Below, piece by piece: positions 17,629-25,647 of a stretch of 64,000 nt of DNA. How positions within the stretch are numbered: position 1 is the stretch's first letter; every line of letters starts with the position of its first letter. This DNA is from UBA4416 sp048498515 (GTDB lineage Bacteria > Bacteroidota > Bacteroidia > B-17B0 > Aurantibacillaceae), in contig JBEHXV010000016.1 in NCBI GenBank assembly GCA_048498515.1, positions 1-64,000 on the forward strand, written 5' to 3'. Under the pieces are notes generated by a model. It worked only from the letters and a program-made list of their open reading frames with translations. It ran no database searches and was not told the origin of the DNA. Both the position numbers and the translations under genes were made by a program.

Positions 17629-17732
17629 GGAACGCGGATGGTTAGGATATCTATGATTTTAAGAGGCGAAATTGCAATTAATCATTCTTAAATCATAAGC
17701 AATCTGCGTTATCTGCGTTCTATCTGTTCTTT
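17629..17732. repeat. Intergenic inverted repeat with AACGCGGAT / ATCTGCGTT arms
   Basis: GGAACGCGGAT..ATCTATGATTTTAAGA on the left mirrors TCTTAAATCATAAG..ATCTGCGTTC on the right in an imperfect hairpin of about 100 bases. It fills the gap between folP and the T9SS client. A degenerate repeat of this kind (AATCTGCGTTATCTGCGTTC) is familiar from Bacteroidota intergenic DNA; no other copy is in this window. Confidence 0.65.
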
Positions 17733-17741
17733 TAGTAAGAA

Positions 17742-18575
17742 TCAATGATTGTTATAAAACTCAAACAAATCAATGGCTTGTTTGGCTTCCTTCACATCAT
17801 GCACCCTTAACAGCTTGGCGCCATTAAGCAGCGCCATGGTATTTAACACGGTAGTTCCGTTTAAAGCGGTTACCGGCGACGTATGAATGACCTTGTTTAT
17901 CATAGCCTTGCGCGAAATGCCCGCCAGTACCGGGTAACCCAGAGCGGAAAAGGTTTCTAACGCTTTAAGAAGTTTATAGTTATGCTCTGTACTTTTTCCA
18001 AAACCAAAGCCCGGGTCAAGGATCAGCTTGTCAAAACCAATATGCTCACAAACACTGATCTTTTCTTTAAAAAAATCGCCTACTTCCTTTACCACATCAT
18101 GGTAATGCGGCGCTTGTTGCATGGTTCGGGGAGTTCCCTGCATGTGCATCATAATGTACACTACATTATATTTAGCCACCGTTTGCAGCATATTACCATC
18201 CAACTGTCCTCCCGAAATATCGTTAATGATATCGGCTCCCAGGTTAATGGCCTGTTCGGCTACTTTAGAGCGGTAGGTATCAACAGAAATGAACACATTG
18301 GGAAAGTGGTTCCTGAGCTCTGTCAATGGTTCTTTTAAACGTTTTATTTCCTCTTCTTCACTTATTTCAACTGCGCCGGGGCGTGATGACATGGCGCCCA
18401 GGTCAATAATGGTAGCCCCTTCACCAATTTTCATTTCCGCGTCCTTTATAAGATCACTTAGCGAAGAATATTTTCCGCCATCATAAAAGCTATCGGGCGT
18501 GATGTTTACCACGGCCATTACCTGCGCTTTTTCAAAGCCCAATTGTTTACCATTTGTTAAATAAGATTCGTACAT
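17742..18575 (-). CDS. folP: Dihydropteroate synthase
   Basis: FolP joins p-aminobenzoate to 6-hydroxymethyl-7,8-dihydropterin pyrophosphate to make dihydropteroate in folate synthesis; it is the sulfonamide target. About 277 residues from the ATG at 18575 (MYESYLTNGKQL); the longer frame to 18623 would overlap the divergent gene's start. The TIM-barrel signatures are present in order: VMAVVNITPDSFYDGG, IIDLGAMSSRPGA, ADIINDISGG, LILDPGFGFGKSTEHNY, PVLAGISRKAMI and the terminal LRVHDVKEAKQAI. Divergent from the DUF1599 gene with 27 bases between start codons, a conserved-looking pairing in which both genes must share a very short promoter region. Confidence 0.96.
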   Translation of the reverse strand: MYESYLTNGKQLGFEKAQVMAVVNITPDSFYDGGKYSSLSDLIKDAEMKIGEGATIIDLGAMSSRPGAVEISEEEEIKRLKEPLTELRNHFPNVFISVDTYRSKVAEQAINLGADIINDISGGQLDGNMLQTVAKYNVVYIMMHMQGTPRTMQQAPHYHDVVKEVGDFFKEKISVCEHIGFDKLILDPGFGFGKSTEHNYKLLKALETFSALGYPVLAGISRKAMINKVIHTSPVTALNGTTVLNTMALLNGAKLLRVHDVKEAKQAIDLFEFYNNH

Positions 18576-18602
18576 TTTAAATACATTAGCGTTCCTAAAG
18601 TT

Positions 18603-19136
18603 ATGAATAATACATCTCAGCAATACGATGCGGCCATAAAATTATGCAAAGATCTTTTCCTGAAAAAGATGAAAGACTATGGTACCGCGTGGCGCAACCT
18701 GCGTCCTACTTCCTTAACCGACCAGATCTTTATTAAAGCCCAGCGCATAAAAAGCATTGAGGAAAAAGGCACGCAAAAAATAGAAGACGATATTAAAGGC
18801 GAGTACATCGGCATTATTAATTACTGCATTATCTCACTCATACAATTGGAGTTAAAAGATGATGCCAGGCTTGAATTGCCGTATGACGAAGTAGAGCGCT
18901 TATATAACAAGTATGCCAAACATACCAAACAACTCATGGAAGACAAGAACCATGACTACGGCGAAGCCTGGCGCGACATGCGCCTGAGCTCCTTAACCGA
19001 CCTTATCTTAATGAAGATCTTTCGCGTAAAACAAATAGAGGATAACAAGGGACAAACCATTGTAAGCGAAGGCGTGGATGCCAATTACATGGATATGCTC
19101 AACTATTCCGTATTTGCCCTTATTAAATTGACTTAA
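18603..19136 (+). CDS. DUF1599 domain protein (internal duplication)
   Basis: A 177-residue protein made of two copies of the DUF1599 unit. KLCKDLFLKKMKDYGTAWRNLRPTSLTDQIFIKAQRIKSIEE in the first half corresponds to KQLMEDKNHDYGEAWRDMRLSSLTDLILMKIFRVKQIED in the second (given here as markers, residues about 13-53 and 103-143). The family is common in Bacteroidota and has been described as nucleotide modification-associated; its activity is not established. The helical content and conserved acidic and basic residues recall all-alpha nucleotide hydrolases, but that is inference. It is divergently transcribed from folP. Confidence 0.88.
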   Translation: MNNTSQQYDAAIKLCKDLFLKKMKDYGTAWRNLRPTSLTDQIFIKAQRIKSIEEKGTQKIEDDIKGEYIGIINYCIISLIQLELKDDARLELPYDEVERLYNKYAKHTKQLMEDKNHDYGEAWRDMRLSSLTDLILMKIFRVKQIEDNKGQTIVSEGVDANYMDMLNYSVFALIKLT

Positions 19137-19187
19137 ACTGGCATAGGATTTTATTGGGATTTTATAAAAAACCATAAAATCTTAATT

Positions 19188-19859
19188 ATGAAAACCAGGA
19201 TTACATTTAAAACATTATTCCATGCAATAGTGTTTTTAGTTTGTTTAAATACGTTTGAGGCTACTGCCCAAAACGGCAGGGAGTTTTACCACACACCATA
19301 CAATAGCCGTAACAGTGGCTCATACGACAGGAGTACCTTGTTATTATCATTTGCTTATGGTGTCCCAAATTACCTTTATACCGGTTACGGCGTATCAACT
19401 TACAGCACAAGGCATATTGGAATTGGCCCGGTAATGGGGAAATTTGAATTTGCTATTCGCGACGAAGTGGGCTTAGGCGTAGTGTTGCAGGGTGCCGCCA
19501 AAAAATGGCGTTATACTGCCGGAAACACTGTATACGAAGACAATGCCTGGGGCATGGGCGGAGCCTTTATGGGCTACTACCACTTTAATAAATTAATACC
19601 GGTTCAAAAACTGGACGTATACGCCGGTGTGGGTGTGGATTTAAGCTACCAGGAATTGCACAGGGATGCAGCTTACTATAATTATTATTACGATTACTAT
19701 GGATACTATTACAGCGATGCTGTGCAAACCAGGTTTAATGCAAGACCAAATGCAGTACTGGGTGTAAGGTATTATGTAGCGCCTAAATTCGCCTTCTCGG
19801 CCGAAGCGGGTTACACCACCTTTAGCTCATTTAACTTAGGAATTACTTTCAGATTATAA
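19188..19859 (+). CDS. Outer-membrane beta-barrel protein with a tyrosine-rich loop
   Basis: A 223-residue exported protein: signal peptide MKTRITFKTLFHAIVFLVCL ending near ATAQ, then alternating strands (HIGIGPVMGKFEFAIRDEVG, LDVYAGVGVDLSYQ, AVLGVRYYVAPKFAFSAEAG) and a terminal SSFNLGITFRL that resembles an outer-membrane insertion signal. The layout is that of the small eight-stranded OmpA/OmpX-like barrels common in this phylum. One predicted surface loop (19676-19716) encodes a tyrosine-dominated stretch, AYYNYYYDYYGYYYS. It ends two bases from the convergent ABC transporter stop. Function unknown. Confidence 0.8.
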   Translation: MKTRITFKTLFHAIVFLVCLNTFEATAQNGREFYHTPYNSRNSGSYDRSTLLLSFAYGVPNYLYTGYGVSTYSTRHIGIGPVMGKFEFAIRDEVGLGVVLQGAAKKWRYTAGNTVYEDNAWGMGGAFMGYYHFNKLIPVQKLDVYAGVGVDLSYQELHRDAAYYNYYYDYYGYYYSDAVQTRFNARPNAVLGVRYYVAPKFAFSAEAGYTTFSSFNLGITFRL

Positions 19860-19861
19860 GA

Positions 19862-21511
19862 TCAGTTCAGTTCAATGATCTTATCGGCATAACGCATGGC
19901 AGAATCTCTGTGACTAATAATCACAGAGGTTTTGTCTTTCATGATGGTCTTAAGATTATTTAAAATATGTTCTTCCGTTTCCACATCTACCGCCGACAGG
20001 CAATCGTCAAAAATTAAGATCTGTGGTTTTGAAATGATGGCCCTTGCAATGGAAATGCGCTGTTTTTGTCCGCCCGATAAGGTAATGCCCCTCTCGCCTA
20101 CTACCGTATCAAACTGATCGGGAAAAGCCATGATGTTATCATACACACCCGCGTCTCTGGCTGCCTGCATGATCTCTTCATCGCTATAGCTACGATCGGT
20201 TGAAAAGGCAATGTTGTTTTTAATGGTATCCGAAAACAGGAACACTTCCTGGGGTACATAACCAATGCTTTTTCTTAACTCAAACAGGTCGTGTTTTTTA
20301 ATGGCCACACCATCTATTTTTATCTCGCCCGATGTGGCATCATACAGTCGTGTGATAAGGTTGGCAAGTGTTGATTTACCGGTCCCTATTTGTCCTTTGA
20401 TCCCAATCGTTTGACCTTTTTCAATGACCAGGTTAAAATTGTTCAAGGCCTGTATCTTACTGTCTTCATAGGTAAACGACACATTATCAAACTCTATTTT
20501 GCCTTCTATTTTCTTACTAACTTCAGGTGTATTGATAATTGCGGGCTTCACATCCAAAAATTCGTTAATGCGGGTTTGGGAAGCTGCTGCTCTTTGTATT
20601 AAAGAGGTAACCCAGCCAAGCGATGCAAAGGGCCAGGTGAGCTTATACACAAAGATGATAAAGGCTGTAATATCGCCCGGCTCAATAACGTTGCCAACTA
20701 CTAAACGACTGCCAAACCAAACTATTGCAATAACACTAATACCAACCATGAGCACCATGACCGGTTGAAAAAACGCTTCAACCATTGCCAAACGAAGGTT
20801 TTTTGTTTTGAAACTTACACCCAGGGTTTCGAGTTCATTAATGTAGTGTTTTTCGCGGGCATAAGCCTTAATGACACGGATAGCGGAGAATGTTTCCTGA
20901 GCGTGGGAAGTTAGTTTTGATAATTCCTGCTGAACAACGGTGCTCCGCTTGTTAATAATGTCGGAAACCTTATAAATAACAAACGACAAGAATGGCAGTG
21001 GCACAAATACGAGTAAAGTAAGTTCCCAGTTAATGTTAAACATGAACAAAAGCACAATAACCACTGTAGCAAAGGTATTGATAAGGTACATAATGGCCGG
21101 ACCGGTATACATCCTTACTTTTCCCACATCTTCGCTAATGCGGTTCATGAGGTCGCCGGTACTGTTGTTTTTATAAAAGGCCGCGTCGAGGGTTTGGTAA
21201 TGAGCATACAATTCGTTCTTTTGATCGTACTCAATAAAACGGCTCATGACAATTAGTGTTTGCCTCATGAGGAACATAAATAAACCGCTTGCCAGCGCCA
21301 GGCCAAGCATTAAGAGGCCAAACTTCACAAAAAGCGAAGTTTGTACAGGTTTGTGGGAAACAATAAGGTCTACAATCTCATTGGTCACATCGCCAACCAC
21401 AATGCCCTGGTAAACCGAAAAGGTGGTAGACAAGGTAACAAATAAGGCCCCAAGTATTAAACGCCATTTGTATTTAATAAAATAGGCGTTTATGGTTTTG
21501 AGGGATTTCAT
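19862..21511 (-). CDS. ABC-type exporter half-transporter, degenerate NBD (MdlA/BmrC-like)
   Basis: A 549-residue type IV ABC half-transporter: six membrane segments in about residues 15-300 and a nucleotide-binding domain from about 335. Walker A is GQIGTGKST at about 373-381, Q-loop in YVPQEVF, signature LSGGQ at about 478-482, Walker B QILIFDD at about 497-503, H-loop His at about 534. The position after Walker B Asp is Asp rather than the catalytic Glu (FDDCLSAVD). This is the pattern of the degenerate site in heterodimeric exporters such as MdlA and BmrC, so a partner subunit is expected; none is adjacent. The protein stops shortly after the H-loop (ADKIIELN), without the usual GTHEEL-like tail, and its stop is two bases from that of the convergent gene. 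Substrate unknown. Confidence 0.9.
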   Translation of the reverse strand: MKSLKTINAYFIKYKWRLILGALFVTLSTTFSVYQGIVVGDVTNEIVDLIVSHKPVQTSLFVKFGLLMLGLALASGLFMFLMRQTLIVMSRFIEYDQKNELYAHYQTLDAAFYKNNSTGDLMNRISEDVGKVRMYTGPAIMYLINTFATVVIVLLFMFNINWELTLLVFVPLPFLSFVIYKVSDIINKRSTVVQQELSKLTSHAQETFSAIRVIKAYAREKHYINELETLGVSFKTKNLRLAMVEAFFQPVMVLMVGISVIAIVWFGSRLVVGNVIEPGDITAFIIFVYKLTWPFASLGWVTSLIQRAAASQTRINEFLDVKPAIINTPEVSKKIEGKIEFDNVSFTYEDSKIQALNNFNLVIEKGQTIGIKGQIGTGKSTLANLITRLYDATSGEIKIDGVAIKKHDLFELRKSIGYVPQEVFLFSDTIKNNIAFSTDRSYSDEEIMQAARDAGVYDNIMAFPDQFDTVVGERGITLSGGQKQRISIARAIISKPQILIFDDCLSAVDVETEEHILNNLKTIMKDKTSVIISHRDSAMRYADKIIELN

Positions 21512-21530
21512 TTGTCAATACAGTTTTTTC

Positions 21531-21590
21531 GTGTCAGGCTGAGCGGAGTCGAAGCCTATCATCACCCTTCGACTCCGCTCAGGGTGACAA
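21531..21590. repeat. Paired CTTCGACTCCGCTCAG inverted repeat
   Basis: GTGTCAGGCTGAGCGGAGTC and its continuation GAAGCC form an arm opposed by CTTCGACTCCGCTCAGGGTG plus ACAA. A full two-armed copy of the family seen at 10151 and 14601, between the arginase and ABC transporter genes. Confidence 0.8.
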
Positions 21591-21597
21591 CAATAAC

Positions 21598-22551
21598 CTA
21601 AAAATCGTTATTCAGCTGGTTAGTAGCTTTTTGCAGAATCTCGAAAGCGTTCTCCGCCATCAGGTTTTCCTTATCGAGCGTTGGGTTAATTTCCACCATT
21701 TCAAAACATACTATTTTTTTTGAACGCATGATATAATAAATGAGGTTTCCCGCCTCTTTTTCGGTAATGCCATTTGGCACGGGTGTTCCTGTTCCGCTCG
21801 AAATACGGCTGTCCATGCTATCCACATCAAAACTCACGTAAATCAGATCGCAATGATCCAGGTAGTTCAACGATTCAATGGCCACACGCTCCACCGCTTT
21901 TTTACGGATCTCCTGGAGGTTAAATACCCGTACTTTATTTTTTTTGATCAGGAAATCTTCCTGCGGTTCAAAATCACGCAATGCAATATAAACAAGGTCG
22001 TTATAATGAATTTTTGGACTGATTCCACCAAGAGATTTTAGTTTTTCCCAGTATTCAACGGTTTCATCATCGGGTTTGTTTTGTTGCCTTTCTTTATTAT
22101 CCTCGCCCAGCACACAGGCTATAGGCATTCCATGCATATTGCCGCTTGGGGTGGTGTATGGTGTATGAATATCGGCGTGCGCGTCGATCCAGATAACGCC
22201 AATGCGCTTGTTAGGATAAGCCATTTTAATGCCCGTAATGGTTCCCAGTGCCGAGCTATGGTCGCCAGCCAATACAATAGGGACTTCGTCCTTTAATAAG
22301 GTCTTTTTTATTTCATTGGCCAGGCGCTCATTTAAGGTATGAACACCTTTTATGCGTTTTGCATAATCATTCACCACCGGTTCCAGTAATAACTGGTTCT
22401 CATTCTGCACTTCAACCGTCTTAAATTTTTTAAAGAAGTTACTGCCAAAATCAAGCGCCGCAATTTTTATCGCATCCACTCCCATGCTGGCGCCCCTGGT
22501 TCCTGCCCCGATCTCACTTTTTACTTCAATTAGTTTTATTGGCTTGATCAT
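21598..22551 (-). CDS. Arginase-family ureohydrolase
   Basis: About 317 residues from the ATG at 22551 (MIKPIKLIEVKSEIG); a GTG seven codons earlier is possible. Ureohydrolases use two manganese ions to hydrolyse guanidino compounds; arginase makes ornithine and urea. All metal-binding motifs are present: GDHSSALG, DAHADIHTP (Asp-His-Asp) and SFDVDSMD. IWIDAHADIHTPYTTPSGNMHGMP matches true arginases, where the loop after DAHAD reads N/H-T-P-x-T-S/T-x-S-GN-x-H-G-M-P, so arginase is more likely than agmatinase or formimidoylglutamase; this rests on motif memory. It would be cytoplasmic. It stands between the OmpA-family pair and the ABC exporter on the same strand without obvious functional link. 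Confidence 0.92.
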   Translation of the reverse strand: MIKPIKLIEVKSEIGAGTRGASMGVDAIKIAALDFGSNFFKKFKTVEVQNENQLLLEPVVNDYAKRIKGVHTLNERLANEIKKTLLKDEVPIVLAGDHSSALGTITGIKMAYPNKRIGVIWIDAHADIHTPYTTPSGNMHGMPIACVLGEDNKERQQNKPDDETVEYWEKLKSLGGISPKIHYNDLVYIALRDFEPQEDFLIKKNKVRVFNLQEIRKKAVERVAIESLNYLDHCDLIYVSFDVDSMDSRISSGTGTPVPNGITEKEAGNLIYYIMRSKKIVCFEMVEINPTLDKENLMAENAFEILQKATNQLNNDF

Positions 22552-22613
22552 AAAGTTTTTAATTTGAGGCACAAAGATACGAATGATTGGCTAAAAAGGG
22601 AATAAAATCCTGT

Positions 22614-23900
22614 TTACTTCGCGCCAGGTTTAATAAAATTAAACTCCGTACGCCTATTGTATTCATGTTCCAGGTCAGAGCAGTCTACTCCATTCTTACA
22701 CCTGTTCCTGATAGCTGTTTCGCCATTGCCCGTGGCTTTAATTCTTGATTTGTCGATACCATGACTGGTTAAATAATCCATAACTGCCGTGGCTCTTTTT
22801 AACGATAAAGCTAAATTTGAACTGTCATCCCCCTGCGAATCGGTATGGGATATGACCTCTATTTTAATGTTTGGATTGTCTTTTAATATATTGACTACTT
22901 TATCGAGCACCGGTTTTGCATCTGTTTCAATGTCAAATCGACCCGACGCATATTTTATATTTTCACTGATTCTGATTTCCGTGTTTGAATTATCAGCGAC
23001 CAGCTTTTTAAATTTCATGGTTACATCTTCAGTTTCCGCTGCTTCTGTTAACCGAACGATATCAACATCAAGCAATTTATAATCAAATCCAAATGAGCTT
23101 CTTGAAAATTTAGCGATCTCATCACCCTGTCGTGTAGCCAGTATCACATTGGTTGTTGTTTGCATATCGGGTACGGCTTTCACTGTATATCCCGATTTTT
23201 CTAAAGGTACGTTCAGCTCAAAATCACCGTATTTATTTGTTTTGGTTTCTTCCAACGCCTCCTCATTACTATTGGGAACCATAAGGTACACGGTTGTATT
23301 GACAAGAGGGGTCTTAACACCCCGGATTTCGGTTAACAATTTCCCCTTGAGGGTTTTGGTTGATTTTTGTGCTTTTGGCTTATTAAAAGAAGATATATTT
23401 TCTGAAGTGGATAATAACTTACCATCCGGCCCTATTAAGCTAACCCTGTCTCTAAGCCCTATTCCAGTCCATTCATTCCAATCATCCCTTATGGCATAAT
23501 AATCAACTACATAATTCGGCGACTTGTTCATCAGCTTAGAGCGTTTAAACTTTTGCAACCAATAATAATAGTTACTGCCCGACTGGTAATCAATATAAAA
23601 AATTCTGATTTTTTGAGTACCGTATTTTTTGAGCATTTCCGGAACAACAGACTCTATTTTATTCATGCTGTCTTTGCTATAAATAAAATCAGATGAGTTT
23701 TTGCGGTTATCAGCGCTTGCAAAATAGATTAAAACATATTCTCCACAAGGAATGACCAGTTTTTTTTCTGTCGTAGTGGTATCATACACTTTAAGCTTCT
23801 TTTGCACAATATCGCCAACCTCATATTCTTTATTGGCATTTACCTGGCCAAAAAAAAGTTGAGTTGAAAACAGCGCAAAGATCAACAGTATGCTTCTCAT
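22614..23900 (-). CDS. OmpA-family protein, second gene of a PorE-like pair
   Basis: A 428-residue exported protein. After the signal peptide (MRSILLIFALFSTQLFFGQ) comes a region of about 150 residues with thioredoxin-like flavour (EYVLIYFASADNRKNSSDF), then a carboxypeptidase-regulatory-like domain at about 185-260 (LKGKLLTEIRGVKTPLVNTTVY, NKYGDFELNVPL). The C-terminus from about 310 is an OmpA peptidoglycan-binding domain (IKYASGRFDIETDAKPVLDKV, IEVISHTDSQGDDSSNLALSLKRA, GNGETAIRNRC, NRRTEFNFI). The HTD..LSLKRA motif with the diaminopimelate-binding Asp and Arg is intact. It follows the TPR/PD40 gene by 30 bases. Together the two carry the domains that single-chain PorE carries (TPR, propeller, CRD, OmpA). 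Confidence 0.85.
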   Translation of the reverse strand: MRSILLIFALFSTQLFFGQVNANKEYEVGDIVQKKLKVYDTTTTEKKLVIPCGEYVLIYFASADNRKNSSDFIYSKDSMNKIESVVPEMLKKYGTQKIRIFYIDYQSGSNYYYWLQKFKRSKLMNKSPNYVVDYYAIRDDWNEWTGIGLRDRVSLIGPDGKLLSTSENISSFNKPKAQKSTKTLKGKLLTEIRGVKTPLVNTTVYLMVPNSNEEALEETKTNKYGDFELNVPLEKSGYTVKAVPDMQTTTNVILATRQGDEIAKFSRSSFGFDYKLLDVDIVRLTEAAETEDVTMKFKKLVADNSNTEIRISENIKYASGRFDIETDAKPVLDKVVNILKDNPNIKIEVISHTDSQGDDSSNLALSLKRATAVMDYLTSHGIDKSRIKATGNGETAIRNRCKNGVDCSDLEHEYNRRTEFNFIKPGAK

Positions 23901-23930
23901 GTTTTAAGTAATTATAAACTATATTTATAA

Positions 23931-25541
23931 TTATTTCTCTTTGCTCAGCATAATTTGTTTCTCCAGCGAAAAGGCATCGGTTTTGCCCAATTTAAGTTCT
24001 ATTTTTTCCTCAGCCGGCTTGTAGCCTTTTTTACTGGCTTTTAACGTGTACTGTTCACCACCTTTAAGGGTTATAAAATATTCTCCGTTATCATTGGTTA
24101 CTGTACTGCCCACTTCTTTTCCACTGGCATCGGTAATTTTAAGCTCCACCAGGGCAATACCGCTTCCTTCAAAGCTGTCGCGGATCACACCTTTTAAAAT
24201 GGACAGACCGTTATTTTCTTTCTTGGCAAACTCTTTTTCAAAGATGCCAAAGTTGCTCAAATCCACTTTATAAATGTCACTTTCTCCCAGGCCACCTGCC
24301 CTGTCGCTGGCAAAATAACCGGTTTTAGCGTCGGCGCTCACCACAAACGGACCATCTTTACCAACCGTATTAATAGGATATCCCATGTTTACCGGCTTGC
24401 TCCATTTTCCGTTTTCAAGGGTGCTTCTAAACACATCATAAGAACCCATCGATCCTTTTCCGTTACTGCTAAAGAAAAGTGTTTTGCCATCGGGTGCAAT
24501 AAAAACACCTACTTCATCAAATTCCGAATTGATATCAGCGCCTAAATTTACCGGTTTGCCCCACTCGTTTTTGCTCAGGCGTTGCACGGTCCAGATGTCG
24601 CTTCTGCCTTTTCCGCCGGGGCGTTCGCTGGTAAAATACAATGTTTTGCCATCGGCCGACACACAGGCGCCTCCTTCCCAGTAAGAGGTATTGATAGGCT
24701 TGCCCATGGCTTCAGGAGTTTTCCATTTGTTGCTTACTACCTTGCTCACAAACACATCTCCGCCCCTGCTTTCATTATCATTAATATCGTTCTTGTAAAT
24801 GAATATTTGTTTTCCGTCAGGCGAAATACCCGTGCAGGCGTCGTGCGCGGCAGTATTCACATTACCGGGAACGCTTTCTGCCTCCATCCATTTTTTGCCA
24901 ACCGTATCCCAATTGGCAATGTAAATGTCCTCGAAACATTTCCCATCTCCTTCCACATCAACCGGCGAATCGGTTGTTTCGGGACGACGTGTGGTAAATA
25001 CCAGTTTTTTTCCGTCGGCACTAATGCAAGGCGTTTTATCTTCGTATTTTGAATTGATGAGGCTTCCCAAATTTTCGACCTTCAGGTCGCGTGGTGCAGC
25101 CATTAATTTTTTGGCATTGCTGCAATGTTCAATATACACATCCACATCTTCCTCGGTAGCTGCTTTAGCTTTGGCATTGGTTTTAAAACTACTGAATTCC
25201 GAAGCGGCTTCGTCTATCTTTCCATCTCTTAAATGGATCTTGGCCAACACCAGGTACGATTCAGGCATGACATCTTTGCCCGTGGCAATGGCCTTTTTTA
25301 AGGACTCTTCGGCCAGGTCGTATTTGTTTAGCTGGTAATTGCAAAATCCGATGTAATGAAGCACTGTGGCGTCGGTAGGATTCTTCTGCAACACATCTTT
25401 ATAAATGGTTAATGCGCCAATGTACTGGCCGGCATACAATTTTTGTTTGGCAAGCACCATTTTTACCTGGTCGCCTGCGTCCAATGCGTTCAAATTTGAT
25501 AAAGCGGCAAAAAAGCAAAGGCCTGTAATCAGTTTCTTCAT
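23931..25541 (-). CDS. PorE-like TPR/PD40/CRD periplasmic protein lacking an OmpA domain
   Basis: A 536-residue exported protein (signal peptide MKKLITGLCFFAALSNLNA). Residues about 20-130 form TPR repeats (LYAGQYIGALTIYKDVLQKN, VLHYIGFCNYQLNKYDLAE). Residues about 165-420 are a propeller of PD40/WD40-like blades with the recurrent pattern DGKxLxFTSxRPGGxGxxDIW/Y (GKTLYFTSERPGGKGRSDIW, KTGYFASDRAGGLGESDIY). Residues about 440-520 are a carboxypeptidase-regulatory domain (ILKGVIRDSFEGSGIALVEL). This is the N-terminal three-quarters of PorE, the T9SS protein that tethers the PorK/PorN ring to peptidoglycan, but the OmpA domain is missing. The OmpA domain is on the next gene 30 bases downstream. 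Role in T9SS is inference from architecture. Confidence 0.85.
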   Translation of the reverse strand: MKKLITGLCFFAALSNLNALDAGDQVKMVLAKQKLYAGQYIGALTIYKDVLQKNPTDATVLHYIGFCNYQLNKYDLAEESLKKAIATGKDVMPESYLVLAKIHLRDGKIDEAASEFSSFKTNAKAKAATEEDVDVYIEHCSNAKKLMAAPRDLKVENLGSLINSKYEDKTPCISADGKKLVFTTRRPETTDSPVDVEGDGKCFEDIYIANWDTVGKKWMEAESVPGNVNTAAHDACTGISPDGKQIFIYKNDINDNESRGGDVFVSKVVSNKWKTPEAMGKPINTSYWEGGACVSADGKTLYFTSERPGGKGRSDIWTVQRLSKNEWGKPVNLGADINSEFDEVGVFIAPDGKTLFFSSNGKGSMGSYDVFRSTLENGKWSKPVNMGYPINTVGKDGPFVVSADAKTGYFASDRAGGLGESDIYKVDLSNFGIFEKEFAKKENNGLSILKGVIRDSFEGSGIALVELKITDASGKEVGSTVTNDNGEYFITLKGGEQYTLKASKKGYKPAEEKIELKLGKTDAFSLEKQIMLSKEK

Positions 25542-25647
25542 AGTTTAAAACATAATTTTCCTGCTTAAATATAGTCAAAATGATTTAAAACCGTATTTAA
25601 TTGTGAAAAAAAACAGCCCGTTTCTTAATATTCTGTATTTTTAGAGC

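Noticed and set aside
19840..19900. Frameshift hypothesis for the short ABC exporter C-terminus
   Set aside because: No alternative frame downstream encodes a GTHxEL-like tail; the DNA beyond the stop is the 3' end of the convergent gene.
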